Shown here piece by piece: positions 1 through 8,303 of a stretch of 51,938 bases of DNA. The first letter of the stretch is position 1, and each line of letters opens with the position of its first letter. Below the pieces are notes generated by a model. The model was not told where the DNA came from. It did no database searches and saw nothing but the letters and a program-made list of their open reading frames with translations. Both the position numbers and the translations under genes were made by a program. The stretch is from an uncultured Pseudomonadota bacterium. GTDB lineage: Bacteria; Myxococcota_A; UBA796; CAJQPC01. The stretch spans positions 1 to 51,938 of the forward strand of contig CAJXRZ010000042.1 in the NCBI GenBank assembly GCA_913060515.1, written 5' to 3'.

Positions 1-47
1 CTACACTATCCTCTTCGTCGGCAGCGTCAGATGTGTATAAGAGACAG
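1..47. other. Nextera sequencing adapter at the left end
   Basis: The first 47 bases are not genomic. They contain the 19-base transposase mosaic end AGATGTGTATAAGAGACAG (29-47) preceded by TCGTCGGCAGCGTC, the Nextera read-1 adapter, and before that TATCCTCT, which matches an Illumina i5 index. An apparent start codon inside the adapter gives the artificial N-terminus MCIRDR to the first reading frame, and that start must be discarded. Genomic sequence begins at about 48. Confidence 0.98.
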
Positions 48-48
48 G

Positions 49-3000
49 CTCTGGAGCGCTTCAAAGAACAGCATCGGTCTGACCTTCGGCACGGTCTCCG
101 AGCAGGTCGAGCAGGAGACGGAGGCGGTCAAGAAGGCTGCTGCAGCCGCGCTGAAAGCCGCCCAGAACCAAGTCCAGAAGGTGACGAGCAAGGCCCAAGG
201 CGACGAAAAGAAAGCCTTCGATACAGCCCATGGCATGGTGACGCAGGGCAAGGCCACGTGGGAAGGCGACTACAAGGCAACGGTCCTTGCCCAGGCCCAG
301 AAAATCCGGGACATGGGCAAGGCCTACGAGGCAGCCGTCAAGACCAAGGAGAGCGGACACCGCGCCATCTTCAAGGCCAAGGGCGCCACAGGCTCCGCTT
401 CAGATGCCATCCCCCTGGCGCAAGAGAAGGCCAAGGCCGACGCCTACAAGACCTATCAGCCGGAGTTTGGCAAGTACGCCAAGTTGGCTGCGATGTTCCT
501 GGACGGCATGGCCAAGAAGGCCGTGGACCTGAGCGAGAAGCTCATGCTGCCGACTCTGAACGACCTGTACCCACTGGCCGAAGAGAACAAGAAGACGATG
601 GAGGCTTCGGCGACGAAACTCCAGGCCCAGATCGACAAAGAGACCAAGGGCTTCGAGAAGTCGGCCTACGCCATCCAGACGGACCAAGTTGCCGCTCTGA
701 AGACCGGAGAAGAGGACGCCACCGCTCAGGTGGACGAGGCTGCCTCCAACCTGGAGGAGAGCACCGACACCACTGTGAACGCCTTGAACGAAGAGCAGGC
801 GGAAGCGGCTGAGCGCGTCCAGAAGGTGCAGAACGACACCTTGGCTGCCGCCGACGAGGTTGGGAAGCAGGTCGAGGGCACCCCGGACGCCATGCACTTC
901 GAGCAAGGCAAGACCGAGCTTATCGCCGACATGGAGCGGGACAGCACACAGGTTGCTGAGGTGATGGGCAAGGACCACGAGCGCACCATGCGCTTCGTCA
1001 AGGAGAAGCACGACACCCAAACGGCTGTCATTCACGGCGCGACCGAGGCCCACGCCACGCAAGTGACCAAGGCTGGCGCCAGCACCGTCGAGACCGTCAA
1101 GGCCGCAGGCGCCAACGTCGGGACCCAAGTCGACTCTCTGATGGTCCAGAGCGACAAGACCTACAAGACCCTTGGCAAGAACACGGCGGACCAAGCCACG
1201 AAGACGGGCGATACCGTCGATACGACCAGCAAGGAGTACCAGACCACTCTGCTGGCACAGCTGGACAGCTACGTGCTCGGCGCCGACGCACAGATGCGGG
1301 CCTTGGTCGGCCACGCAGACCAGGCCGCCCAGACAGCCTCGGGCGCGGCGAAGACCACCCAGAAGAAGGCGCTGCACGATCGGGCCGCAAACGTCTACAA
1401 GGCCATCGACGGCTGGGGTACCGACGAGTCCACCCTCATCAAGAACTTGGGCGGCCTGACCTGGTCCGAGGCCAGCTACACGGCTGCGCACTTCAAGTCC
1501 CTGCACGAGAGCGGCATCTCCCTCAAGCAGGCGATCATCGACGACACCAGTCCGGGTGACAACGTCCGCGAGAGCTGCTTGGCCTACCTCAAGGGTGACC
1601 AGGTGACCGGCGCCAAGTTCGCGCTCAAGTACGCCAGCGAAGGCATCTTCCGCGTCTTTGGCAGCGACATGGATTTGGCAAACGCCACCATGACCAACAT
1701 GAACGAGGAGAGCCGCACCAAGCTTCTCAACGACCCCGCGTTCCCCGCCATCAAGGAGAACCTGACCCGGCCGCGCATGCAGCTCAGTCCCGCTGCGATG
1801 GTCATGAGCCCCGGCTTAGCTGCCGGCAGCGCCTTCTTCGGAAACAGCAAGTACGAGTTGGACACCTTTGCCGCCCTGAGCGACAAGACCAAGACCCTGG
1901 AGCAGGCCAAGGAAGACGTCGAGGTCATCAACTTGGCCAAGGCCTTCGACACCGACTCGATGAATCCCTTCAAGCAGGGCACCGACGAGGCCCAGGTCTT
2001 TGCCATCTTGGGCAAGCTAGAGGGAGAAGCGCTCGAGAAGTTCAAGGCCAAGTTCAAGAAGTACAAGGGCGTGAGCCTTGAGACGGAGATCAAGGACGAG
2101 TTCACCAACTTGTTCGAGGAGCCGCTCGAGTACCAACGGGCCATGGCCCTCTGCAACGGCGACAAGTCAAAGGCGGACGCCTTCGCACTGGAGCTCTCAC
2201 TCAAAGACGAGAAAGAGAAGGAGGTCTTCACCGCACTGGATGACCCCAACCTGAGCGGCGGAGACTGGCTCGCTTCGAACAAGGCCCAGCAGGACCGCGC
2301 GGATCTGAACAAGAACTACGAGGCGAACACCGGCTCTACGATCTCCAAGGATATCGACACCCATTTGGCGGATGAGGGCGAGAACGCCACCGACATCGCC
2401 CAGTCGATGCTGTTGGGCAAGGACGCCGACCCACGGCACCTGCTGGCCTACGCCATCATCGGCAACGGCACCCACGAGGACTACGCCCAGAAGGCCATCA
2501 AGCAGCTGCTCACAAATGTGCAGAAGCTGCAGAAGGAAGAGCAAGACAAGCCAAACGGCAACCCCGCTGCGGTGGGCAAGCGCGAGTGGAACAAGCTGAA
2601 GTTCTGGTTCGAGAAAGAGCACGGAATCACCGACCTTGAGCGCTACATGGGCGTGGGCGGCTACCTTTTCCTCAAGGGCGACCAGGAGCTCGACGGTCAG
2701 GAGAAGCAAGACTTCAACGACATCCTGATGCAAATCACTGCGGATCCGAACAGTGTCAAAGACACCTACGCCCGCCTGAAGAAGCAGTGGGAGTGGTACC
2801 GCGGCGAGGGATCCAGCGGAGTCGGCAACACCTTGATGGACATGTACTCCGACTCGGGCGGAGACCTGGACCACAAGCTGGACGTTCTCGATGAATTGAT
2901 GGAGAACCCGGCCCGGAAGGACGGAGAAGGCGACTGGTACGACACCAGCTCGGGCAAAGCCGACAAGAAGAGCGTGGAGTGGGCCAAGTTCGACAAGTAC

Positions 3001-4290
3001 ACCACCCTGCTCGACGAGATGGCTGGAATCTACAAGGATCAGCGGGACACGCTGGTTGACGGAATCTGCTCGGTGGTCACGACCGTGGCCGCCATCGTCG
3101 CGACCATCGTCACCATGGGCGGCGCGGCTGCAATCTGGGCCGTGGCCATCACCGCAGCAGCAGCGGCCGCCTCCATTCTCGTCAAGGCGACCGTCAAGGG
3201 CGACAGCTACGGTACCAACGAGGCCCTGGCAGACGTGGGCAAGGCTGCAGCAGAGGTCGTCACAGGCCTCGTCACGCTCGGCATCGCCAACGGCAAGTTC
3301 AAGGCTGTCGGTGAGTTCTTCGAGGGCTTGGCCGAGGCCGGCATGGCCAAGAAGATGATCGGAGAGATGCTCAAGAGCGTTGCGACCGAACTCCCAGCCG
3401 CCCTGATCGACCCGGCCACCTGGGCAGATGAAGACAAGCTCCTTGCGATCTTCGGCTCCCTGACCTTCAAGGTCGGTGTGGGTTCGGTAGGCGGCGTGCT
3501 GAACGAGAAGGCGATGGACGGCTTCGAGGGAACAGCTGGCAAGTTCATGAAGTCCATTAGCGAGAGCGTGGTGGACGTCAGCTCCGACTTGAGCGCCCTG
3601 CAAGGCGACAACTGGGCCATGGACGTGATGTCCGGCTCGATTAAGAAGTTCGGCAACAAGTACATCGGCGGAAAGATGGCTGCCAACGCAGCCAACAAGC
3701 TGAACGAGAAGACCACGCTCTCCATGAAGGATCTGGAGCGCTTCCAGAACATGAGCAAGGATGCCGCCGAGGCCATCAGCAAGAAGCTGCTGCCCCAGCA
3801 CCACATCCAAGCCTTCAAGGCCGCACCCAAGAAGGTTCCCGAGCCTACGTTCAGCGGTGCTCAACTGGACCTCTTCGACCACAAGAAGGCCAAGGCCATC
3901 GGTGGAAAGAAGGAGAACCAGAACCCGAACACCAACTCCCAGGCAACCAAGCCGGACACTGACCCAGACCAGCTCACCATGGACTTTGGAAGCGACGGTG
4001 CGGAGAGCACGGTTCAGACTCCAAAGAAGGTCAAGACCGCCGCTTCGGTGAAGGAGAAGGCCAAGTCGGTCCACCAGAACACCGTGAAGGGTCAGGGAAC
4101 GCCTGCACTCCTACAGGACGTGAGCGCACCGGGTGTCGCCGAAAAGCTTCAGAAGATCAAGGGCATTGGGCCGGCGCTCTCAGCGGCCATCGTCAACCAC
4201 GGTGGCCCCTTCGAGAGCCCGGCCGACTTGCAAGCCGTTCACCAGAACATCGGCGAGAAGCTGGCCAAGAAAGTCTGGGAGGAGCTCTAG
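49..4290 (+). CDS. Very large protein with coiled-coil, annexin-like repeats and C-terminal HhH motif (5' partial)
   Basis: About 1413 residues remain and the true N-terminus is lost at the adapter. Residues 1-440 are Ala/Lys/Glu-rich and look like long coiled coil. Around residues 445-520 a stretch with GWGTDESTLIKNL, then a helix pair ending LKQAIIDDTSPGDN, resembles an annexin repeat. A second such unit with QGTDEAQVFAIL lies at about 627-717. Weaker helical repeats follow. Residues about 1003-1050 are a hydrophobic Ala/Val/Gly-rich segment like the membrane-inserting or pretoxin segment of large secreted proteins. The last 55 residues contain LQKIKGIGPALSAAIV and FESPADLQAV, a helix-hairpin-helix fold that usually contacts DNA. 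Bacterial annexin-like proteins are often large multi-domain exported proteins, so an effector or toxin-like role is possible but inferred. The stop is three bases before the next gene. Confidence 0.8.
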   Translation, partial: LWSASKNSIGLTFGTVSEQVEQETEAVKKAAAAALKAAQNQVQKVTSKAQGDEKKAFDTAHGMVTQGKATWEGDYKATVLAQAQKIRDMGKAYEAAVKTKESGHRAIFKAKGATGSASDAIPLAQEKAKADAYKTYQPEFGKYAKLAAMFLDGMAKKAVDLSEKLMLPTLNDLYPLAEENKKTMEASATKLQAQIDKETKGFEKSAYAIQTDQVAALKTGEEDATAQVDEAASNLEESTDTTVNALNEEQAEAAERVQKVQNDTLAAADEVGKQVEGTPDAMHFEQGKTELIADMERDSTQVAEVMGKDHERTMRFVKEKHDTQTAVIHGATEAHATQVTKAGASTVETVKAAGANVGTQVDSLMVQSDKTYKTLGKNTADQATKTGDTVDTTSKEYQTTLLAQLDSYVLGADAQMRALVGHADQAAQTASGAAKTTQKKALHDRAANVYKAIDGWGTDESTLIKNLGGLTWSEASYTAAHFKSLHESGISLKQAIIDDTSPGDNVRESCLAYLKGDQVTGAKFALKYASEGIFRVFGSDMDLANATMTNMNEESRTKLLNDPAFPAIKENLTRPRMQLSPAAMVMSPGLAAGSAFFGNSKYELDTFAALSDKTKTLEQAKEDVEVINLAKAFDTDSMNPFKQGTDEAQVFAILGKLEGEALEKFKAKFKKYKGVSLETEIKDEFTNLFEEPLEYQRAMALCNGDKSKADAFALELSLKDEKEKEVFTALDDPNLSGGDWLASNKAQQDRADLNKNYEANTGSTISKDIDTHLADEGENATDIAQSMLLGKDADPRHLLAYAIIGNGTHEDYAQKAIKQLLTNVQKLQKEEQDKPNGNPAAVGKREWNKLKFWFEKEHGITDLERYMGVGGYLFLKGDQELDGQEKQDFNDILMQITADPNSVKDTYARLKKQWEWYRGEGSSGVGNTLMDMYSDSGGDLDHKLDVLDELMENPARKDGEGDWYDTSSGKADKKSVEWAKFDKYTTLLDEMAGIYKDQRDTLVDGICSVVTTVAAIVATIVTMGGAAAIWAVAITAAAAAASILVKATVKGDSYGTNEALADVGKAAAEVVTGLVTLGIANGKFKAVGEFFEGLAEAGMAKKMIGEMLKSVATELPAALIDPATWADEDKLLAIFGSLTFKVGVGSVGGVLNEKAMDGFEGTAGKFMKSISESVVDVSSDLSALQGDNWAMDVMSGSIKKFGNKYIGGKMAANAANKLNEKTTLSMKDLERFQNMSKDAAEAISKKLLPQHHIQAFKAAPKKVPEPTFSGAQLDLFDHKKAKAIGGKKENQNPNTNSQATKPDTDPDQLTMDFGSDGAESTVQTPKKVKTAASVKEKAKSVHQNTVKGQGTPALLQDVSAPGVAEKLQKIKGIGPALSAAIVNHGGPFESPADLQAVHQNIGEKLAKKVWEEL

Positions 4291-4293
4291 TCC

Positions 4294-4728
4294 ATGGCCA
4301 AAGAGCTGGACCTAGACACGTGTCGGCTCCTGCGCTCGGAGCGGGGCCGGTACTTCTTCATTCCAAAGGGCACCCCCATTCCAGCAGGCACCCTGTTGGT
4401 GCAGGATGAGAACGGTCGCACGGAGTGGCTGAAAGAAGGCACCACCTCCCTCTGGGAGATTCGCCCCGACTTCGCCCACCTCATCCTTCAGCGGCGTGCC
4501 CGCTTGGCGGGCGAGCAGGCGGGCCAGCTCTTTGACACCCTGCTTCGCGCACTGGGTGCCACGGACGATGACCCAGTGGCCTTCTTGGGAAGCCTGGCCA
4601 AGGCCTCCAGCACGCGGTCAGCGAATCGGACAGAGCTCAAGGTGAGCCTGGACCAAGCCCTCCTTGAGGAGAAGCGCCCCGAGTTCAAGCAGGCCATCAA
4701 GATGCTCGAGAAAGAGCTGTTGACTTAG
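4294..4728 (+). CDS. Small protein of unknown function downstream of the annexin/HhH protein
   Basis: This 144-residue protein starts with ATG three bases after the stop of the large annexin-like gene, so the two are almost certainly co-transcribed and possibly translationally coupled. No signal peptide or membrane segment is visible. Residues 15-60 are probably beta-rich (RGRYFFIPKGTPIPAGTLLVQD) and the C-terminal half is helical and charged. I do not recognise the family. Because it follows directly on a large polymorphic-looking protein, it could be a chaperone, adaptor or immunity partner, but the sequence itself does not show this. Confidence 0.75.
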   Translation: MAKELDLDTCRLLRSERGRYFFIPKGTPIPAGTLLVQDENGRTEWLKEGTTSLWEIRPDFAHLILQRRARLAGEQAGQLFDTLLRALGATDDDPVAFLGSLAKASSTRSANRTELKVSLDQALLEEKRPEFKQAIKMLEKELLT

Positions 4729-4808
4729 TGCGCTCAGGGCTCTCTGCCCCAGCCACCAATGTCGCGGTTCTTGGTGCACCGCATCAGGTTTTCAAGCACT
4801 TAGACCGC

Positions 4809-4824
4809 TGGCACAGCTCTTGCT
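4809..4824 (+). promoter_or_regulatory. Sigma-54-like promoter (-24 TGGCAC, -12 TTGCT)
   Basis: TGGCAC at 4809-4814 is followed after five bases by TTGCT at 4820-4824. The invariant GG (4810-4811) and GC (4822-4823) are exactly ten bases apart, as RpoN promoters require. Transcription would start near 4835, leaving a leader of about 20 bases that contains GGAG (4847-4850) before the ATG at 4856. No enhancer-binding site could be recognised upstream. Confidence 0.6.
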
Positions 4825-4855
4825 TCCAAGCTGGTCAGTAGACTATGGAGCCACA

Positions 4856-5635
4856 ATGTTCGTCCTACTCAGCCTCGCACTGACCTCGCCGGTGGAAGCC
4901 TGCTCGATGGCTTTTGTTGGAGACCCGATTGGCAGCCCCCGCAGCGGGGCGGTCACCCCCGGCTTTGCTGTGCGTCCAGAAGGGGTCTTCCTCAACCTGA
5001 GTATCCAGGGTCCAGATGGAGAGAACGTCCCCTTTGAGCAGGATGAGCTCGGCCAATACCTGCTGCCCGAAGACCTGCCGGCTGGCACCTACACGCTCTT
5101 CGGGGGCTGGGGGGACGGTCCCGGTCTGGAAGTAGAGGTGAGCGAGCAGCCACCGGAGTACTGGCTGGTGCCCGACCAGGACCTGGTCCTCTCCGATGTG
5201 CAGTGGGAGCAAGCCTGGGTCTCGGAATGGCTGACCGCGAGCTGCATGGAGATTCGCCGCCGCAAGCACACGCTGGAGACCCTCACCTTCGAGGTCCCTG
5301 CGTCCCAGCAGAACGGCTGGGCCATGCGCATCGAGGACTCCAGCACGGGCTCGGTGTTCTGGGTGGGCCTGGACGAGGAGGAGCGCAGCGTGGATTTTAC
5401 CCAGGACCTGGAGCGAGACGGCTCTCTGGAGCGCGGTGAGCGCTGCATTCAGACTGGTCTCTACGACCCTCAAGGGGAGCTGCAGTCCGAGGGCGAGGTG
5501 GTCTGCCAGGCCCGAGAGAACCTTCAGGGATGCAGCAGCTCAGGCAACTCCCCTGCCCTTCTCGGCGGGTTCCTGGGGCTGCTCGGGCTGATGGGCTTGC
5601 GTCGGCGCGGCGCAGGCAGAAGCGTCGAATCCTAG
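4856..5635 (+). CDS. Secreted surface protein with MYXO-CTERM-like anchor (paralog 1)
   Basis: The protein has 259 residues. The ATG at 4856 is preferred over the TTG at 4820 because it has a GGAG box five bases upstream, begins a signal peptide (MFVLLSLALTSPVEAC), and the TTG lies inside the -12 element of the predicted promoter. The mature part is probably all-beta and has no recognised domain. The C-terminus has a Cys (QGCSSSG), a hydrophobic Gly/Leu helix and LRRRG, which matches the layout of MYXO-CTERM sorting tails. It should therefore be processed and anchored at the cell envelope. The next gene is a clear paralog with the same layout, including the phrases GFAVRPEG/GFAVRPDG and PDQDLVLSDVQWE/PDEDLVLSAVQWD. 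Confidence 0.82.
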   Translation: MFVLLSLALTSPVEACSMAFVGDPIGSPRSGAVTPGFAVRPEGVFLNLSIQGPDGENVPFEQDELGQYLLPEDLPAGTYTLFGGWGDGPGLEVEVSEQPPEYWLVPDQDLVLSDVQWEQAWVSEWLTASCMEIRRRKHTLETLTFEVPASQQNGWAMRIEDSSTGSVFWVGLDEEERSVDFTQDLERDGSLERGERCIQTGLYDPQGELQSEGEVVCQARENLQGCSSSGNSPALLGGFLGLLGLMGLRRRGAGRSVES

Positions 5636-5700
5636 CGTCTGACACTCAGGGACGGAACGGCGCTCTCGCGCACCACCACGCACCAATTTGGAGACCTGCC

Positions 5701-6453
5701 ATGCTGATCTCACTGCTCCTTTTGTCGGCTCCAGCCTCCGCGATGTCCTGCGACTGGCTGGAGAGTGACAGAGCGCTCGGAAGTCCCTCGGCAGGCACAC
5801 TTCCGCCGGGCTTCGCGGTCCGACCTGATGGCCGAAGTCTTCCCCAGATGCAGCTTCTCGCCGGCGAACGGGCCTGGGGCCTGGAGTACACATCCAACGA
5901 TGCCTCGGCGCCCGAGGACCTGCCCTTGGGAAGCTACGAGCTCACGGACACCATCAGCGAGGAGAGCGTCACGGTCGAGGTCGTCGATGACTGGACCCCC
6001 ATCGTGCCGGACGAGGACTTGGTCCTGAGCGCTGTGCAGTGGGACAAGGAGTGGGACAAGAGCGACTACCTGGTCTTCTGCCGAAATGGCTCCGGGCGCC
6101 GCCATACGCAGGAGACCCTGAGCTTCTCTTTGCCGGCTGCCCAGCAAACAGGATGGCACTACAAAGTCGAGGACCCAAGCACCTCGCTGACCCTCTGGAT
6201 GGGACTGCACGAGGAGCCGCGAGCGTTTTCTTGGACGCAGGACATTGAGCCCGGCGGCAAAGAGATCATTCGCCAAGATCGCTGCATGACATGGGGCTTG
6301 TACGACCCGCTGGGTCAGTTGGAGCGAGAGGGAGAGTTCCCGTGCGAGAGCCGAGCGCAGGCGCCGGGCTGCAGCAGCACACCCGGCAGCAGCGGACTGC
6401 TGGGCGGGGCGCTCATTCTGGCCCTGCTTGGATTCAGGCGTCGGCGAGCCTAA
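5701..6453 (+). CDS. Secreted surface protein with MYXO-CTERM-like anchor (paralog 2)
   Basis: The protein has 250 residues and starts at an ATG behind GGAG. A signal peptide (MLISLLLLSAPASAM) is followed by a Cys-containing mature start, a domain aligning along its length with the preceding gene (LPPGFAVRPDG, DEDLVLSAVQW, RRHTQETLSF), and a tail with APGCSST, a hydrophobic helix and FRRRRA. It is thus a tandem duplicate of the upstream gene and is probably transcribed with it, 65 bases downstream. Its last four bases overlap the stop codon of the convergent NAD ligase gene. Function is unknown; envelope localisation follows from the signal peptide and tail. Confidence 0.8.
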   Translation: MLISLLLLSAPASAMSCDWLESDRALGSPSAGTLPPGFAVRPDGRSLPQMQLLAGERAWGLEYTSNDASAPEDLPLGSYELTDTISEESVTVEVVDDWTPIVPDEDLVLSAVQWDKEWDKSDYLVFCRNGSGRRHTQETLSFSLPAAQQTGWHYKVEDPSTSLTLWMGLHEEPRAFSWTQDIEPGGKEIIRQDRCMTWGLYDPLGQLEREGEFPCESRAQAPGCSSTPGSSGLLGGALILALLGFRRRRA

Positions 6454-8303
6454 GCGCCTGCAATCAGCGCCAGGTACTCCGCTTCCTTCATCACCTGAAC
6501 CCCAGCCTTCTCGGCCTTGCCCACCTTTCCAGGGCTGGCCTTCTCGCCGATGACGAGCAGGTCCAGGTTCTTGGAGACCCCGCTGGCGAGCACCGCACCC
6601 AAGGCCTTGGCCCGGGTCTGCATGTCGTCCCGCGTGCCCTGAAGCATCTTGCCCGTGAAGAGCAGGCGCTTGCCAGAGATGGGGCTCTCGATCTCTTCCA
6701 TCTCGCCGTCCAACTCGGTGGGCAAGAGGTTGAAGCCCAAAGTCAGCATGGAGGCGATGACAGGCCAGCGCCGGGCCAGACCCTTGGTGATGCTCTGGGA
6801 GGTGATCTCGCCGAAGCCCTTCACCGCCAGGATCTGCTCGGCCGTGACCTGGTCCAGCTCCCGCAGTGGGAAGGCGCGAAGCAGCTTCCGGGAGTCCCCT
6901 ACCCCCAAGTCATGGATGCCAAAGGCCGCCAGCCAGCGGGCATCCTCGATGGGCGTGCTGCGGGAGATCTGCAAGGCATCGAGTAGGTTCTGGGTTTGCC
7001 CAGGACCAAAGCCCATCTTGAGCAGCTCTTCCTCTTGCACCGCATAGACCTTGGGCAGAGTGCGGAAGCCACTCTCGACCAGGGTCTCGATGGTGACGGG
7101 ACCAAAGTTGTCCGCCGTCTTGAGGGTGCGGAACCAGTGACGCAGGCCGGCGTGTACCTGGGCATCGCAGTCCATGCCGTTCTCGCAGTTCAAGAAGTCG
7201 TTCTTCCAGACCAGCTCGGTCTGGCAGGACGGACACACGCTGACCAGGTCCGGGGCGACCGCCTTGAGCACGGTCTCCAGCTTGGGGATGACCTCGCCCG
7301 AGCGGCTGATCTCGATCTCGGCGCCGGGACCGATGCCCTTGTCGCGAATCATGCCGGCGTGGTGCGCGGTCACGCGGGAGATGGTCGCGCCGCTGACGCG
7401 AACGGGCTTGACCTGCATGACCGGGGTGACGTTGCCCGTGCGGCCGGTCTGCCAGATGACCTGCTCCACGGTCGTATGGGCGAGCTGGCCACGCTCTTTG
7501 AGGGCGATCTGCCAGCGGTGGTGATGGGAGGTTGCGCCCATGTACTCGCGCAGGGCGTCTCCCAGCGCTTCAACCACCATGCCATCCAGTGGATAGTCCA
7601 CCTTGGACTTGAGCTCAGCGGTGATCTCGCCGCTGCGTGCGAGCAGCTCCTCCGCCGAGCCCTGCCAGTCCGCCAGCTGGGTGTAGGGCACAAAGTGCAC
7701 CACGCCGGCATCCAGTGCCCGCTGAGCGTTCTCGTTGACCACGTCCGCTTTGACGATGCCCACCGCCACGTTGCGGGGGTGGTCGAAGATCTCCGAGAGG
7801 TGCTCGTTGAACCAAGAGTCCTGGAGCACGATCTCCCCAACACCCTGACCTCGACCGCCGATTGGAATCAGCCCCTTGGCGAAGGCAGAGGTGATGTCGT
7901 AGCCCACGCGGCCGTTGCCTCGGGTGGCCAAGATGCCTGCCTCATCCCGGCCGGCCAAGCCGTCCAGCTTGGGGGTCATGCGGAAGGTCACCTCAGCGAT
8001 TCCCATCTCAACGGTGGCCTTGCGAATGCGCTCCACCCAGCGCTCCAGATCCTGGGCTGTGTAGGCCTTCTCGGTGCTGAGCATGGGCGCGCTGTGCCGA
8101 ACCTGGTCCTTGATGGGCAGGTTCTCCGCTTCGACGGCGCCCAGGAATGGGTGCTCCGGCGCCAGCTCGCGCAGGGCTTCGGTGAGCTCGTCGTAGGCGG
8201 TGTCGCTCATGATGGACTCGCCGGCCCGGTAGGCGGTGTTCGCTGCCTCCAGTCGCTTGGCGAGGTGGTCGATCTTGGCTTGGGTGGCCTTGTCCGCGCT
8301 CAT
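6450..8303 (-). CDS. Divergent NAD-dependent DNA ligase (LigA-like)
   Basis: The protein has 617 residues, shorter than the usual 660-680. The Ia domain motif MSDTAYDEL is at about 32-40, though the Tyr-His pair that binds NMN reads Tyr-Arg. The nucleotidyltransferase core has the lysine motif KLDG (K112), a motif III Glu in GEIVL (E157), motif IV YPLDGMVV and motif V WQIALK (K269). The OB region reads QTGRTGNVTPVMQVKP and is followed by a four-Cys zinc finger (C357, C360, C373, C379), HhH repeats and a C-terminal BRCT domain (about 545-617). Active-site residues are present, so it is probably catalytic. The start is ATG at 8303, whose ATGA overlaps the stop of the upstream ATP ligase. Sequence divergence and context suggest an accessory ligase rather than the housekeeping LigA. 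Confidence 0.88.
   Translation of the reverse strand: MSADKATQAKIDHLAKRLEAANTAYRAGESIMSDTAYDELTEALRELAPEHPFLGAVEAENLPIKDQVRHSAPMLSTEKAYTAQDLERWVERIRKATVEMGIAEVTFRMTPKLDGLAGRDEAGILATRGNGRVGYDITSAFAKGLIPIGGRGQGVGEIVLQDSWFNEHLSEIFDHPRNVAVGIVKADVVNENAQRALDAGVVHFVPYTQLADWQGSAEELLARSGEITAELKSKVDYPLDGMVVEALGDALREYMGATSHHHRWQIALKERGQLAHTTVEQVIWQTGRTGNVTPVMQVKPVRVSGATISRVTAHHAGMIRDKGIGPGAEIEISRSGEVIPKLETVLKAVAPDLVSVCPSCQTELVWKNDFLNCENGMDCDAQVHAGLRHWFRTLKTADNFGPVTIETLVESGFRTLPKVYAVQEEELLKMGFGPGQTQNLLDALQISRSTPIEDARWLAAFGIHDLGVGDSRKLLRAFPLRELDQVTAEQILAVKGFGEITSQSITKGLARRWPVIASMLTLGFNLLPTELDGEMEEIESPISGKRLLFTGKMLQGTRDDMQTRAKALGAVLASGVSKNLDLLVIGEKASPGKVGKAEKAGVQVMKEAEYLALIAGA

Noticed and set aside
400-4074. 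Several long minus-strand frames opposite the annexin-like gene
   Set aside because: They are Leu/Val/Gly-rich mirror frames of a strongly biased coding strand, with no ribosome sites or recognisable domains.
49-4290. Firm assignment as eCIS or T6SS effector
   Set aside because: The N-terminal targeting region is missing and no injection-system genes are in the window.
4820-4855. TTG start for the first MYXO-CTERM-like protein
   Set aside because: It lies in the predicted -12 element, gives no better signal peptide and has no ribosome site, unlike the ATG at 4856.
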